Assembly: GCA_965153355.1 (NCBI GenBank)
Contig: OZ231127.1
Location: 9,672,001-9,736,000, forward strand
Source: Flaccisagitta enflata
Lineage: Eukaryota; Chaetognatha; Sagittoidea; Aphragmophora
Length of the DNA stretch: 64,000 nt
Direction of reading: 5' to 3'
Within the stretch, counting starts at the first letter, position 1; every line of letters starts with the position of its first letter. Both the position numbers and the translations under genes were made by a program. Below are positions 33,743 to 59,060 of the stretch, piece after piece. The notes below the pieces were generated by a model. That model worked only from the letters and a program-made list of their open reading frames with translations, did no database searches and was not told the DNA's origin.

Positions 33743-34068
33743 CCTAATAGAAAGGCAGTGACATCAAGCCGTAAGATTAGGTCCAACTTGGACAAGCCAG
33801 AATGACAAGTGGAGAAGAAAGCCAAGAAAGCAAAGCCCAAAAAAAAAAAAAAAAAGAAGAGAAAACCGAAGAGAGAAAAAGAAAAGGACAAAATAGAAAA
33901 GAAAAAAGAAAGTAGGATAAAGGAAATCAGAGTGAGGACTAGCGAGTGACAGGCAGCTCCTGGTAGGTGATTAATGACTGTTTAGATGACGACATGGAGC
34001 GACAACTGGCTGCATGTTGGTGAAGACTGGCGGGTGAGGAGTGACTGCAGATTGGTGAGGACTCGACT
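27531..34068. repeat. Repeat-rich region without recognised gene
   Basis: (GA)n or (CT)n at about 27624-27661, 28747-28820, 29339-29382, 31383-31433, 33168-33212, 33380-33420 and 33667-33738. Also a 20-bp GAGGCTGGTTAGAGTGACGC triplication (about 28955-29010), a subfamily-B cassette at about 29590-29682, a two-copy repeat of about 70 bp (30970-31110) and GACAGACAAAAACGC repeats (30260-30470). 28900-29270 carries a dispersed repeat seen also at 52430-52530 and, inverted, at 56760-56960. No coding exon supported. Confidence 0.7.
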
Positions 34069-34078
34069 NNNNNNNNNN
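34069..34078. other. Assembly gap (10 N)
   Basis: Ten Ns. The two sides may be joined by scaffolding only, so distance and orientation across this point are uncertain. Confidence 0.99.
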
Positions 34079-36480
<2,402 letters not shown>

Positions 36481-36949
36481 GGGCAGCTGCCCTAAAGGGC
36501 CGATGTCCTGTAGGACACAGGGTGAACCGTTACGTCTGTCTGACATATTATTCAATGAGAATTTGAGGTCTGAGAAGCTGGATGTAGAGCCCAAGAGGCT
36601 GGATTTGAGGCCCAAGAGGCTGGATTTGAGCCCAAGATGGATTGAGGCTCCGAGAGGTTGGACGGAGTGCCCGAGAGGCTGGATTTGGAGTTCGAGCAGC
36701 TGGATTTGAGGCCTGAAAGAAGCTGGATTTGAGGCCTGAGAGGTTGCATTTGAGGCCCGGGAGAGGGTTGTGGACGGAGGCCTGAGAGGCTGGGATTCTG
36801 AGGCCTGAGAGGCTTGACTGAGCTGAGAGGCCAGATTTGAGACCTCCAGGAGGCCAGATTTTGAGGCCTGAGAGGCTTGAGAAGCTTCGGGGACGACGTA
36901 CGTACGCACCACTTGTATCCTACAGGACATCGGCCCTTGGGGCCGCTGC
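36481..36949. mobile_element. GGGCAGC-type TIR element, copy 1
   Basis: Left end GGGCAGCTGCCCTAAAGGGC then CGATGTCCTGTAGGACACAG; the right end is the complement (..GGCCGCTGCCC). The interior is a degenerate minisatellite of GAGGCCTGAGAGGCTGGATT type. No transposase. Confidence 0.85.
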
Positions 36950-37041
36950 CCAAAAAGGAAAAGAAACTAGTCATCCAAGGATCGCACATGTATCACACCC
37001 ACGCTCTGCCAAGGTTCCAGTGAAGAAATGATGAGAGAGGG

Positions 37042-37466
37042 AGCAGCGCCCTAAAGGACCGACATGTCCTGTAGAACACAGGGGAATTTCCACACGCTCC
37101 TGTGTGTTGATGGCTTCAGGCCTTAGACGACTGATTGTGCCACTGAAGGCATATTTAGCTGTTAAGGGCATAATTAAGGCTTGAAGAGCCGATCTGAGGT
37201 TTGGAGGGCAAATTTAAGCTATGGAGGGCTGATTTTATGCTTCGAGGGCCAACTGGGGGTCTGGAAGGCTGATCTGAAGCCTGGAGAGCTGATTTGAGGG
37301 CTTGGAGGGCCAATATGAGGGCTGGGAGGGCCAATTTGAAGGCTGGGAGGGCAAATTTGAGGGCTGGGAGGGCAAATTTGAGGCCAACGGGGGGGGGGGG
37401 ACGGACGGACGTATGGAAATTCCCCCCTGTGTCCTACAGGACATCGGCCCTTTGGGGCCGCTGCCC
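37042..37466. mobile_element. GGGCAGC-type TIR element, copy 2
   Basis: Left GCAGCGCCCTAAAGGACCGA, right complement ending GGCCGCTGCCC; the interior repeats GGAGGGCAAATTTGAGGGCT. Followed directly by a purine-rich (GAAG)n/(GAAA)n tract. Confidence 0.85.
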
Positions 37467-40132
<2,666 letters not shown>

Positions 40133-40846
40133 CACACCCCGTTTCTAAGGACTTGGGGATGCTTTTTAAATAACTTCTGTTTTTCCTTCAGATTTGCATA
40201 GTAGTGAGGTAGAAGAAGCCATAAAAATTGAAAATCAAATATTCTGTAGAGAGATTTTTGATTAAAACACGTTTTTTACCTTCATGAGGTACAGGTCATT
40301 GAATTTTTCCTTCTTTTGGACAATTAACTTTGTTTTGCTTGCAACTTTTGAACGAATAAAGCTAGAAATGCCAGATTGGTCCCATTTTAAAGAACTTTTC
40401 AAGATCTTTCTAACCGTCACCAATTTTTTGTAAATCCGTTAAAAGATGGATGAGTTATGATTGGTCAGACAAAAGCAATATCATTAAAATTTTTAATGAT
40501 TTTCTTATCATGTTTTCTTTCGTCTGATTTTTGATGCATGCTCATGCTCCCCCCCCCCCCGCCATATTCCCCTACCCCACGCTTCCTCCTCACCACCCAT
40601 GCATCTCTACCCCCCTATCCCAAGCATCTCTACCCCCCTATCCCAAGCTTCCCCCCCACCCGGCCTGTGGGCTCAGACTCCAGCAGTGAAGATTGAAATA
40701 CATGGCTACCCCTGTCATGTGCGGTTGGGCAGAGGTTGTATTTTGGCAGGAGGGGATAAGGGAGAACCGGTCGCTCAAGCATCATTATGGTTAGCTGTAC
40801 CCGATGCCCCATTGACTTCATTCAATTTTGTAATGCTGAGGTAATG

Positions 40847-42247
40847 GGGCAGCGGCGATGGAGGGGCAGATGACCTATGATTCCACACAGGGCAATTTTT
40901 CAGGAGGGTCTCAAGCTTGATATTGGTACAGTTAGATTGGATTGGCTAGATGAGCTATGTGAGGTTTGATTTGAGGTCTGGAAGGCCTGATTTGGGGTTT
41001 GGGAGGCCTTATTTGAGGTCTGGAAGACCAGACTTGAGGTTTGGGAGGCCTGATTTGGGTCTGAGAGGCCTAATTAGGGGTCTGGGAGGCTAGATTTGGG
41101 GTCTGGGAGACTAGATTTGGGGTGTGGAGGGCCTGATTTGGGGTCTGGAAGTGCTGATATGAGGTCTGAGAGGCCTGATTTGGGGTCTTGGATACCTGAT
41201 TTGGGGTCTTGGATGCCTGATTTAGGGTTTGGTAGACCAGATTTGGGGTCTGGGAGGCCTAATTTGGGGTCTAGAAGACAAGATTTGGGGTATGGAAGGC
41301 CTGATTTGGGGTCTGGGAAACCTGCTTTGGGGTCTGGAAGGCCTAATTTGGGGTTTGGGAGACCAAATTTGGGGTCTGGGAGACTAGATTTGGGGTCTAG
41401 AGGGCATGATTTGGGGTCTTGAGGCCTGATTTGGGGTCTGGGAGGCCTGATTTAGGGATAGGGGGGATGTTGAAAACGAAACAAGGCCAGATACATGGCT
41501 ACCAAAGTTGTGTGCGGGTGGGCAGGGGCAGTGATAAACAAGTCATTCAAGGATTGCACATGGTCAGCGGTACCCGATGATTAGCTGAAGAAGTGTAGGG
41601 CAGCAGCCCTAAAGGGCCGATGTCCTGCAGGACATAGGGGTGAATTTCCTTACGCCCATTCGGCTCGAAAGGGCAAGTTTGAGGCCTCAAAAGGCATGTT
41701 TCTGGCCTGAGAGGATGGGGAGGCCATAGAGGCCGGAGAAGCCAGAGAGGCCTGAAAGGGTTGATTATTGGTCTAAGAGGGCTGATTTTGGGCTGAAGAG
41801 GGTTGATTCTTGGCCTAAGGAGGCTTATTTTGGATCTGAGAAAGCCATTTTTGGACCAAACAAAGGTAATTTCAAGTCTGAGGGAGTTGATTTGGGCCTC
41901 ATAGGACTAATTTCAGGCCTGAAAGAGCCAGATTTGGGCCTGAGTGGTGGGGGGGGATGTAAAGATGGACAGACATAAAGAAAATCCCCCCTGTGTCCTA
42001 CAGGACATCAGCCCTTTGGGGCAAATGCCAAAAAAGGCTAACCAAGCATTTTGGCAGCAGCAGTAATGCAAAAAACACCCGTAACGCCAAAAAAGTGTTA
42101 ACGACCAACCAGCCGACCGCGGGACCAACCAATGACCGGACCAACTGATGTAGTGGGTTATAGAGTCACGTGCGCGCAACTAAAAATGACTGGAAAAATT
42201 GCCCCGTGTGGAATCTTATATCATCTGCTCAACCGGGGCCATTGCCC
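40847..42247. mobile_element. Nested element inside 40133-43613
   Basis: Left GGGCAGCGGCGATGGAGGGG..CCACACAGGGCAATTTTTC; right is the near complement (GAAAAATTGCCCCGTGTGG..GGGGCCATTGCCC). The interior is a GGGGTCTGGGAGGCCTGATT minisatellite (about 40970-41455) plus the GGGCAGC copy 41598-42029. Confidence 0.7.
41598..42029. mobile_element. GGGCAGC-type TIR element, copy 3 (nested)
   Basis: Left GGGCAGCAGCCCTAAAGGGC, CGATGTCCTGCAGGACATAG; right CTGTGTCCTACAGGACATCA, GCCCTTTGGGGC. The interior is degenerate GAGG/GGCCTGA repeats. Confidence 0.8.
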
Positions 42248-43613
42248 AAAATAAAATGTCAGTAAAGCATTTCATGGTCAGTGATACCTGATGTTCTCTC
42301 AATGTTATCATTTCTCCTTCCTATTCAATTCTCTGATCTGAGCTTTGGCATACAAGGCCGGATACCCGGCAATCCAGTCGTGGATGGTTGGGCAGGAGCT
42401 GTAATGCAAAAACCACTCGCAATTTAGAAATATTTCTTACGTACCGGCAAGTTCTAGAGTTGCTTGTCCACGACTAAAAATTGTCATAAATTAGCATTAT
42501 TCCCTGAAAATTTTAAGACTTTTTGCCCAGTAATTTATGAGTTATAAAGGTTTTCCATTTCACACTCCGATCCAAAGATGATGTATGGGAAATTTTCTCC
42601 TTCTCCATCCAGCAATTGGAATTTGAGATTTGGGCCTTTTGGCCGGATTTGGATCTCAAGGCTGGAATTTGGGCTATGGGGCTGGGATTTGGGCTGAAAG
42701 GTTGGGATTTGGGCCTGGAAGCTGATATTTGGGCTTTGACTGATATTTAAACCTGTAGGATGGGATTTGGGCGTTGAGGCAGGGATTTGGGCCTTGAAGT
42801 TGATATTGATTTGCATTTTGAGGTTCAAGGCCAGGAATTTAGCCTTGCATCTGGCTGGTTTTCAGTTTGCACCACTTCCTTTCTCTGTTGGTTGGTTGGT
42901 TGGTCTGTTCGCACATTAGTTCTTTTACATTTTTTGTTGACTTTGATCTCACCGCTCCTGCCCAAATACAACCCCTGCTCAACCGCATGCAAAAGGGTGT
43001 AGCCGTGTATTCAGCGTTATTTTCCTGTGAGGCTGAATTTCAACCCCCACCGCTGGGGTCTGAGTCTACAGGCAGGAGTAGTGTTGGATGGCCCATCACT
43101 GATGGGGGTTAGGGTAGTGTGGGAGGTGGGGTAGGGAAGTGTGAGGACCGGGAGCAAGAAAGTGTGGGCTAGGGGGGGATGCTTGGGGGGGAGCATGAGG
43201 ATTCATCCAAAGTAAGGATCAAACAAAAGAAAACATGGTAAGAAAATCATTCAAAATCCTAATGATATTGCTCTTGTTTGACCAATCATAACTCATCCAT
43301 TTTTTAACGGATTTACAAAAATTTGGTGACGGTTTGAAAGATCTTGAAAAGTTCTTTAAAATGGGACCAATCTGGCATTTTTAGCTTTATTTGTTCAAAA
43401 TTTACAAGCAAAACAAAGTTAATTGTCCAAAAAAAGGAAAAATTCAATGACCTGTACCTCATGAAGGTAAAAAACGTGTTTTAATCAAAAATCTCTCTAC
43501 AGAATATTTGATTTTCAATTTTTATGGCTTCTACTACCTCACTACTATGCAAATCTGAAGGAAAAACAGGGGTTATTTAAAAAGCATCTCCAAGTCCTTA
43601 GAAACGGGGTGTG

Positions 43614-44535
43614 ATTGGTATTACATTACATCACATTCAATTTTCAGTACATAAACAAATGAACTAAATGACTAAAAAGCCAAAAATTCAATAATTAGCA
43701 TGGCTCATGGCAATTATTATATGAGGACACTCAATGTTTTCCCGTTGTCTGCTGACTCATCAAGCATGCATACGTCCAAACTGGGTAAAGAATATCCAAT
43801 TCATATGTCCCTCAATTAGCTAAGTACAATATTCTGCAATTACGGAAGGAAACTGAAATCTGAAGAAAACTTCTTAATTCCTGTAACTTCCTGGCGCCGG
43901 TCTTAAGTTCCCTACTGGGCCACAGCCATGCGGACCAAAATGCTCGGGACAGGGCCCTGTAGATTTAAGCATAGTTTCTGAAGGAGAAAAATGCGGTGAA
44001 AATTCGGGCTGACTCCTCATATAAAATTGTATCATACAAAGCACACAATGAAGAAGTAATCGTAATAGTGACTCCCGGGAAGGAAAAATACTCAAGCTAT
44101 CATAAAAAATTGATGACGACGACTATCTCTTCCCCATAGTTTCACGATCTTTGTCTGCAATGGATGTCACCATAACAGTGCAAAGCGAACTTTTGGCTGA
44201 GGGCTTTTGATAAAAAAAACAAAAGACATAAGCATCGCTACAATAATGTAACGGACAGACGGATGGACCGACTGACGGACCGTCTGATGCGGCAGACCAA
44301 GGTGTAGAGTTGCGTGCGTCCGGGCATCTCAAAGTGTCACAATCCTGATATTTGAGGGGGCAAAATAGACAGACACGCTGCTAGATTGACAAACGGACCG
44401 ACAAACGGTCTTCTTTATAAATTTGACTAGAGACATATAAATTGTCGCATGATATAAAACTCTTTTTTCAGTATTCATTTGGGATGATGAATTAGCTTCA
44501 ATTGTCAGTCTCTTTGAAAATCATACTAACTTAAT

Positions 44536-44632
<97 letters not shown>

Positions 44633-45019
44633 GACAGACAGACAGACAGACAGACAGAGACAGAGAAACAGAAAGAGAGACAGATAGACAGATAGACAGA
44701 CAGACAGACAGATACATAAGAAAGAAAGAAAAAGAGAAAGACAGAAAGAAAGAAGGAAAGAAAGAAAGAAAGAAAGAAAGCAAGAAAGAGAGAGAGAAAG
44801 ATAGAAAGTAAAAGGTAAGAAAGAAAAAAAAAGAAAGAAAGAAAGAAAGAAGGAAAGAGAGATAGAAAGAAAGAAAGAAAGGAAGAAAGAAAGAAAGAAA
44901 ATTAAAAGGAAGGAGGAAACAAAAGGAAAAAGAATAAACAGGTCGCCCAAGGGCAATATGTGGTCAGCGATACCCGTTGCCCTGCTTTGAGTGATTGTGA
45001 ATTGGAGTGAGGGGAAGCA
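43614..45019. repeat. Intergenic: cassette and purine microsatellites
   Basis: Hairpin cassette about 44195-44335; (GA)n 44538-44627, then GACA and GAAA-type repeats to about 44935. The rest shows nothing recognised. Confidence 0.7.
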
Positions 45020-47930
<2,911 letters not shown>

Positions 47931-50900
47931 TAACGCAGGGTTACCGCAATATCGTTACGGACGACTGGATGGGCAAAGGCACACTAAGCAGCATTTTAAC
48001 TGCGCGTTTTCACTCTTTTCAACTCTAGTAGCGTTTCTAGCGTGACAAACAAACGGACCGAAGGACGGGCCAATGGACCAACGCAGAGAAGCTAAAAAAG
48101 TGACTTTATTTCAAATTATTTGTAAAATGATGAAACTGATTATCAGCGACTATAAAGACATATATGCTGAAACGTACTCAGTACTCACACTAAACTCACG
48201 ATGGACGTAAACGGATCGCTATCAAGTCGTTGACTGGTTCGTTCGTCATTGCAATAATCGCGGTCACCAAACCTAACATTTGACCGAGAATATGAAAGCA
48301 ACAGAACGCAAATAACCTAATCAAGATAAAAACAGATTGTAAACTGATCGGAAATGCAGACTCCAAAACAAAAAATTGCACATTGATTTCGGATGTGACA
48401 AAGCGTGTCCCATATTGATTCTTATTGGCCGCACGGATGTAGGGGAGCTTCAAAATCTTTCACGTCCATCTAGCTGTCCTAGCATTTCAAGACCGAGTTA
48501 AGATTAAGACCCACTTTTGTAGAAAGTGAAAACTATAACCATATGTTGTAAATTTTTACGTTCTGCATCATTCATGAATCAAGATCCTCTACCTAAAAGC
48601 TTTTTTTGTCATTTTCAGACGCGTCCGTCAGAAACTCATCTCTATAAGAGGCTCTGTCCGTTCGTCCCTCCGTCCCTCCGTCGGTCCGTCGTTCCGTTCG
48701 TCCCTCCGTCCGTTACACCTGTGCAAAAACCGCGTTTCTCGGCTGTTTTTGGCCACGGTAAGATCCTACATTCGCATTGAAACAAATGATCAACCAACAT
48801 GTTTTGAAATCCTTTTCACCCGTCTGTTTGTCCATCTGTCAATCCATACATATGTCACATGATCAATACACGCTGAGACACAGCCCGGACGCATCGTTGC
48901 CCGGTCGGGCTTGTTCAATCATACTTACCTAGTTACGTTTTTCTCCCAACAAGGCCGGATACACGGCCAATACCAGTCGCGGACGGGTGGGCAGGGGCGG
49001 AAACGCTGTTTTTTTCCACTTTTCGACTCGTGCTCACCGACGGACGGACGGACGGACGGACGGACGGACGGACGGACGGACGGACGGACAAAGCCTCTTA
49101 TAGAGTCGCTCGTCCGCGACTAAAAAGCATTTTTCCCAAGAAATCTTTAATTTTCATTGTTAAATCTCACACTATTCAAGACCGACTGGATTTTCTACGA
49201 GTCTGTCGGGTGACCATACCCGGGTAGATATCGCGTTTGGCATTTCTTTATAGATTCATATACAATTACACCCCGCCATAACGGATCCGAGAGTTAAGAA
49301 AATCCGCTTTAAGCGAATTTCAAACGTTCGTCTCTTACTCTCTTCATGTTTTTAGATGCGTCCTCGCATCTCTATAATAGGCTGTGTCCGTTGGTCTGTC
49401 TGTCTGTCGGTTGGTAACGCATTCATTAAAAACATCAAAATCATGCATCTTTACAACAGAAAAGTAGTTCTAACCCATTTGTAAATAACATTCATTCATA
49501 CAAAACATTCATTCATTCACAAAAAACATTCATTCATTGGGAAAAAAATAAAAAAAACGTTCGATTTTTTGAGTTTCGCTTAGGAATTAATTTTTTCCAT
49601 TTTCGCTTGGGGCGTTTTTGGAAAGTTGAGTCACGACTAGGCTCGCCCGAGGCTGGGGTTGAAATTAGTACAGGGTGAAAGAGGGCACTTTTTTACACTT
49701 TCTGGAAAAAATCAGGGCACTGTCGGACCAATACTTAAAGCATTATGAATTCTTTAATATTTTTTTATTTTTTCACATTTTCCACATACTGGGTCATCAA
49801 TCTGGACTGGGAAAAAGTGTTAAGCTTTTGCTCCTAGCTGCTTCTCCTCACTGGTTTGGAATTTGTTTTCTTTTATAGTAATATATTTGACGTTTTTTGT
49901 ATCAAAATTTTATTGGTCTGAGTTAAATACTTTGTCCACAACATCAATTTAAAGAAAAACAAGCCTTTTCTGATACAGCTAAAATTAGCCTTAATTCATC
50001 AAAACTGCTTTTTCTTGGATTTGCTCTTATTTCTCACTGGATTGCGCAGCAAATGTCAGATTTGTATTGGTTAAAAATGTATTAATGAATTTTGAAAAAC
50101 ATCGATAATTTGAGACTATTTAAGCATTTGTAGCTCAAACTGATCAAAAATGAGGGAAATAGTTTTGATAAAAAAGGATAAATTGAGCTTAAGCCACAAA
50201 TACTTGTATCACTTCAAATTGATGTTGTGGACAAAATATTTGACACAGACCAATGAAATTTTAACACAAAAAACGTCAAACATAGTACTACATAGGAAAA
50301 TTAATTCCAAGTCCCTGAGAAGAAGTATCTGGGGGTGAAAGCTTAATACTTTTTCCCAATCCAGATTGATGACCCTGTATTTCTCAGAGATCGATATTTT
50401 TCATCGATCTCAATTTTTGGCGTTACGTAACAACAGAAATGAGTTCAGCAGAGGGCAGAGGGAGAGAGGGAGGGAGGGAGGGAGAGGGAGTGAGGAGAGG
50501 GAGGGAGGGAGGGGGAGAGAAAGGGAGGGAGGGAGAGGGAGGAATAGGGAGAGAGGGAGGGAGATGGATGGAGAGATGGAGGGAGGGAGAGGGAGGGGTG
50601 TATCTCCCCACAGCTAAAGCGCCCAACAGCTCAAAAATTTTCATGATAGATTGGCCTGAGAGCTAAAATATTTTTTTAGCTTTGCAGCCAATTTTGAAGC
50701 ATTTTATTTCTAAAGATTTTGTCAGAAAAAGTGGTCTAACTTCTAAAATTTCTATCAGTGATTGGCCTAAGTTCTAAAAAAAGAGTAAGGAAGAGATTGA
50801 TGAAAGGGAATGGAAAAGGTCTAAAGCCCCATTTGAAACAGTACACAAATCAAGTTTCATCCTTTTATACTTGTTTTATTTGCTGATTCTATTATTGAAT

Positions 50901-51765
50901 TATACAGTACAGTTGAGCTTTACTAGTAAGCATTTCATTTGACCATAAAATTTCTACCTTTTAATGAGACTGCTTTTTTTTTTAAATCTAAAAAAAGATT
51001 ACAAAGTCTCTTAAAGGACAGCAATTAGTATACATTATAGACGGGCATGTATTAATTGCAGAAAATGACAGGAAAACCCCTTTAATTAATATCATTTGAT
51101 CAATTGAACCTTCTCACTCTTTAGAGAGGGAGAATCAGACAGCCATTTTCAAGATGTTGCAGATATCAAGATGTTTACTAGCATTGTGGTAGAGATACGT
51201 CATGATGCATCATGATATCAGAAAGACTGAAAAAAAAAGTTTATCATGCTCTATCTAATGGTGCAATTTGCATCTTGCTATGGTGCTTAGGAGCAGAGAT
51301 ATGTTGCATTACAAAAAAACATACTGTATATTTATAAACAGTATTCAAATATATATTCTATTTGCAAATTGACTTTATTTGAATTTACTATTGCTTGTCC
51401 ATGCTCTACCATCTAATGCACTTCATGATTTTTTATGTGTATTTATTGCGGACTAGTAATCATCAGACACTTTGTCCTCTTGTTTGTTTTTTACTCCATT
51501 GGTCCATTAATGTATCCATCTCTGTTTCTCATATCTGTTTTTCATATCTGTTTCTCAATGCCTTCCTCTTTTTTAGACATCAGATGCTTACTTTTTAGCT
51601 GTTAAGCGCATTTAGATTTTCAAACCATGCTGATGCTTTTAGTTTCAAATTGGCCTCAAGTCTAAAATTCTTTTTTAGCACTCAGGCCAAAATCATTTTT
51701 AAACATCAGGCCACTGGAATGTTTTAGCTTTCAGGCGCTTCCCCCGAGAGGGAGAGAGGGAAGGA
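47931..51765. other. Intergenic with cassettes and a mariner-like MITE
   Basis: Long-type cassette about 48617-48917 (ends GCCCGGTCGGGC), short-type about 48951-49129 with (GGAC)n, subfamily-B-like head at about 49350-49425, MITE 49789-50377, GGGA-rich tract 50455-50600. An inverted pair occurs around 50600-50690 and 51580-51740 (AGCTAAAGCGCC vs GGCGC..AGCTAAAAC-like). Confidence 0.65.
49789..50377. mobile_element. Mariner-like MITE, second copy type
   Basis: Ends CTGGGTCATCAATCTGGA / TCCAGATTGATGACCCTG flanked by TA on each side. Arms of about 200 bp; no ORF. The ends resemble those of 7945-8508. Confidence 0.75.
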
Positions 51766-53989
<2,224 letters not shown>

Positions 53990-54343
53990 AAGGAGGGAGG
54001 GAGGGAATGAGGCACACTTGGAGGGAGGGAGAGGGAGAAGGCGGAATAGGGGTAGGGAAAGGGAAGTAGGGAAAGGGGGAGAGGGGGAGGGAAAGGGAAT
54101 GATAAAGGGGAGGGGGGTGGGAGGGAGAGAGAGGGAAACAGGGGGAAGGAGGGAGAGAGGTAGAGAGGGAGGGAGGGAGGGAGGGGGAGAAAGAGGGAGG
54201 GAAAGGGAGGGAGGGGGAGGGAGGGAAAGGTAGGGAGGGAGAGGGAGGGAGAGGGGGAGTAACAGGTCGCCCAAAGGCAATATATGGTCAGCGATACCCG
54301 TTGCCCTGCTTTGCATGATTGTAAATTGGAGTGAGAAGAAGCA

Positions 54344-54908
54344 GGGCAGCGGCCCCAAAGGGGACGAAGTCCTGTAGAACACAGGGGGACCTTCGTCCGT
54401 CCGTTCATCCGTCCGTCATTCTGTCCGCCCCCCCAGGCTCTCTCAGGCCTGAAATTTGTCCTCTCAGGCCTGAAATCTACCCTCTCAGACCTGAAATCTG
54501 CCCTTTCAGGCCTTGAATCTGTGGGAGCGGGGATAAGGCCAGAAAGGACAGATTTCTGGTCTGAAAGGGTAGATTTCAGACCTGAGAGGGCAGATTCAAG
54601 GCCTGAGAGGGCAGATTTCAGGCCTGAGAGGATAAATCTCAGGCCTAAGAGGGCAAATTTCAGGCCCTCTCAGGCCTTCAATCTGTGAGAGCAGGGATAA
54701 AGCCTGAAAGGGCGGATTTCAGACCTGAGAGGGCAGATTCAAGGCCTGAGAGGGCAGATTTCAGGTCTGAGAGGGTAAATTTCAGGCCTGCGAGGGCAAA
54801 TTTCAGGCCTGAGAGAGCCTTGGGGGGACGAACGGAATGACGGACGGATGGACGAACGAAAGTCCCCCTGTGTTCTTTAGGAATTCGTCCCCTTCGGGGC
54901 TGCTGCCC
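54344..54908. mobile_element. GGGCAGC-type TIR element, copy 5
   Basis: Left GGGCAGCGGCCCCAAAGGGG, right complement ending GGCTGCTGCCC. The interior 21-bp unit GCCTGAGAGGGCAGATTTCA first appears inverted, then direct. Flanked on both sides by GGGA-rich purine tracts. Confidence 0.85.
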
Positions 54909-57170
<2,262 letters not shown>

Positions 57171-57490
57171 TTTAGATGCGTCCGTCAGATATGCATCTCT
57201 ATAAGAGGGTTTGTCCGTTGGTCAGTCCATCCGTCCGTCTGTCCGTCCATCCGTCCGTCGGTCCGTCCATATCGCCTGTGGGAAAACCAAGTTTCTCGGC
57301 TGATTTTTGTCACAGTGAGATTCTGTACTGAATTCAATCATCAACAAACGTGTTTTGAGAGCCTCCTTCACTACTTTGTCGTTTCATCTGTCTGTTTGTC
57401 TGTATCTCCTTATATGTCACATATTTAGCGCCAAAGTCAATAGACGCAGTGACAAAGTGCGGACGCATCGTTGCCCGGTCGGGCTTGTTC
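57171..57490. repeat. Long-type hairpin cassette
   Basis: Head AGATGCGTCCGTCAGATATG..CATCTCTATAAGAGGG, (GTCC)n, end GACGCATCGTTGCCCGGTCGGGCTTGTTC-type. Best full copy beside 897-1228 and 48617-48917. Confidence 0.75.
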
Positions 57491-59060
57491 TTCTATTGAT
57501 GCTTGATGTTCTTCGCATGTGAAAGAACATTAATCGTGTAATCCTCATCATTTTCTATGATGTGCCACTAGTGTTCCAGAGGCGCAGCAGATGGTGAAGT
57601 GTGCGAAACTGGGAAAACAATCAATATCACAATAGTTTGGCGAAAATGTATTTGTTGCTAAAAAGTGAAGGCCGACTCTGCCACGGCCTTGATCTTCGAT
57701 CTTCGACCTTTGAACTTTGGGATGAGTCATTTAATGCAAGGCCAAAAGTTCAATAACCGCGGACAACGGTTAAACAGTAATATGACACTAACAAATATAA
57801 ACAAATCCAAAATTATATAAAAAGAAGCTGAAAGGCCTGAAATGGTAATCGTATCCGAGAGCTTAACTCAAATAAATCGTTCAAATATGTATCAAGTTGA
57901 AGCGTGTAAATGTCGAGAGCCAATACATCGAAGTCCAAAATCTGGCCACATACTATGTTTGGTACGGAGTTTTTACGAGCGGTGTCTTATTTGTAACTGC
58001 TTTTCGATCATTCAAATGACATGCGACACTGACAACCAACAGTGACGGCGACGGCGATTGAGAAAGCACATGGTAGTGATGACTAATCGTTGATGAGTCA
58101 GTAAAGATCAATAACTGTCCTCGAATTTGAGTCACACAAAATAATTTTAACGACTTGGTCTGATGTGTATACAAATAGATTGAATCTATCGAGACAAAAG
58201 CGTCAACAACTCTTGTTTCATTCATATTTTCTTTCTTTCTTCTTTTTAAATTTCAGAGATACCCAGTGACTTTTTTGCGAAGACCATTTCTAGCCAAATC
58301 AATAAATCATTCATAGTCGGGAAAAAGGTCGTAGTCAGTCTTCGACTTTTTGACATAATGGAGAGAAACATAGTTTTCATTTTCTTATAAGGAAGTTGAG
58401 AATCTCTTCAGGGCAATTGATATCTCCAATGAAATTGATAGGGTAAGTAAATTTGATAATTCTCTTTCTTTTGGCGCTGAGCAGAGTTCTCGACTACAAA
58501 CATTTTATTTAACATCTTATCAAACACAGATATTTTACAAATATTTTATGCTAATATTCTTTATGAAAAAATACAAAAACATATCAGTAAGCATAACTGG
58601 TAATCTGGGTGAGTGATTTTGAGTATTTCAGCTCATCGAGCTCATTTGGCTCAGTCCTATTTCTCTCTGATTTTCAGTGTATTCAATACAAACGATTGCT
58701 CAAATCCGAGAATTCAGGGGATGACGATTTTCTGTAAGAACGCGAAAATTCGCTTTTATTTTCTGCATTTCTTTTTTTCCCAACGTTGTAAGACGAGTCA
58801 CGCAATTATCAACACAGTAAGTCAAAATGCTGATTCTTGTCCAGCTGTTCATTGTATTCATTTCCCCGGTATGTCATGGCAGTTAAAGAAAGAGGAAATG
58901 AACTTGATCATCAAGGGAATTTGGAGGCCTAGCAGGAGCAGTATGGTATAAGCACTTGGCCTCTCTTAGGCATTCTATGACTAAGCATATAAAGTTTATT
59001 TTTAAAAAAAGCCTTGATATGCGGGCTCGTTGTAACACATTGTAAACTAGCTTGCAAAAC
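57491..59060. other. Intergenic, nothing firm
   Basis: AT-rich unique sequence. A 112-codon plus-strand ORF at 58613-58951 and a 67-codon one at 57842 have no recognisable family or splice support. Upstream exons of the zinc-finger gene could lie here. Confidence 0.5.

Larger units (their letters stand above)
40133..43613. mobile_element. 3.5-kb element with long inverted ends and nested insertions
   Basis: Ends CACACCCCGTTTCTAAGG / CCTTAGAAACGGGGTGTG; arms are about 430-560 bp (40133-40690 and 43045-43613). ATTG flanks both sides (40129-40132 and 43614-43617), a likely 4-bp target duplication. The interior carries a second inverted pair (40847-42247), a third (41598-42029) and hairpin cassettes (about 42046-42187, 42349-42482, 42880-43020). 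No transposase ORF seen. Confidence 0.8.

Noticed and set aside
58613-58951. 112-codon plus ORF as a gene
   Set aside because: No recognisable domain, no supported splice sites; kept only as a possible place for upstream exons of the zinc-finger gene.
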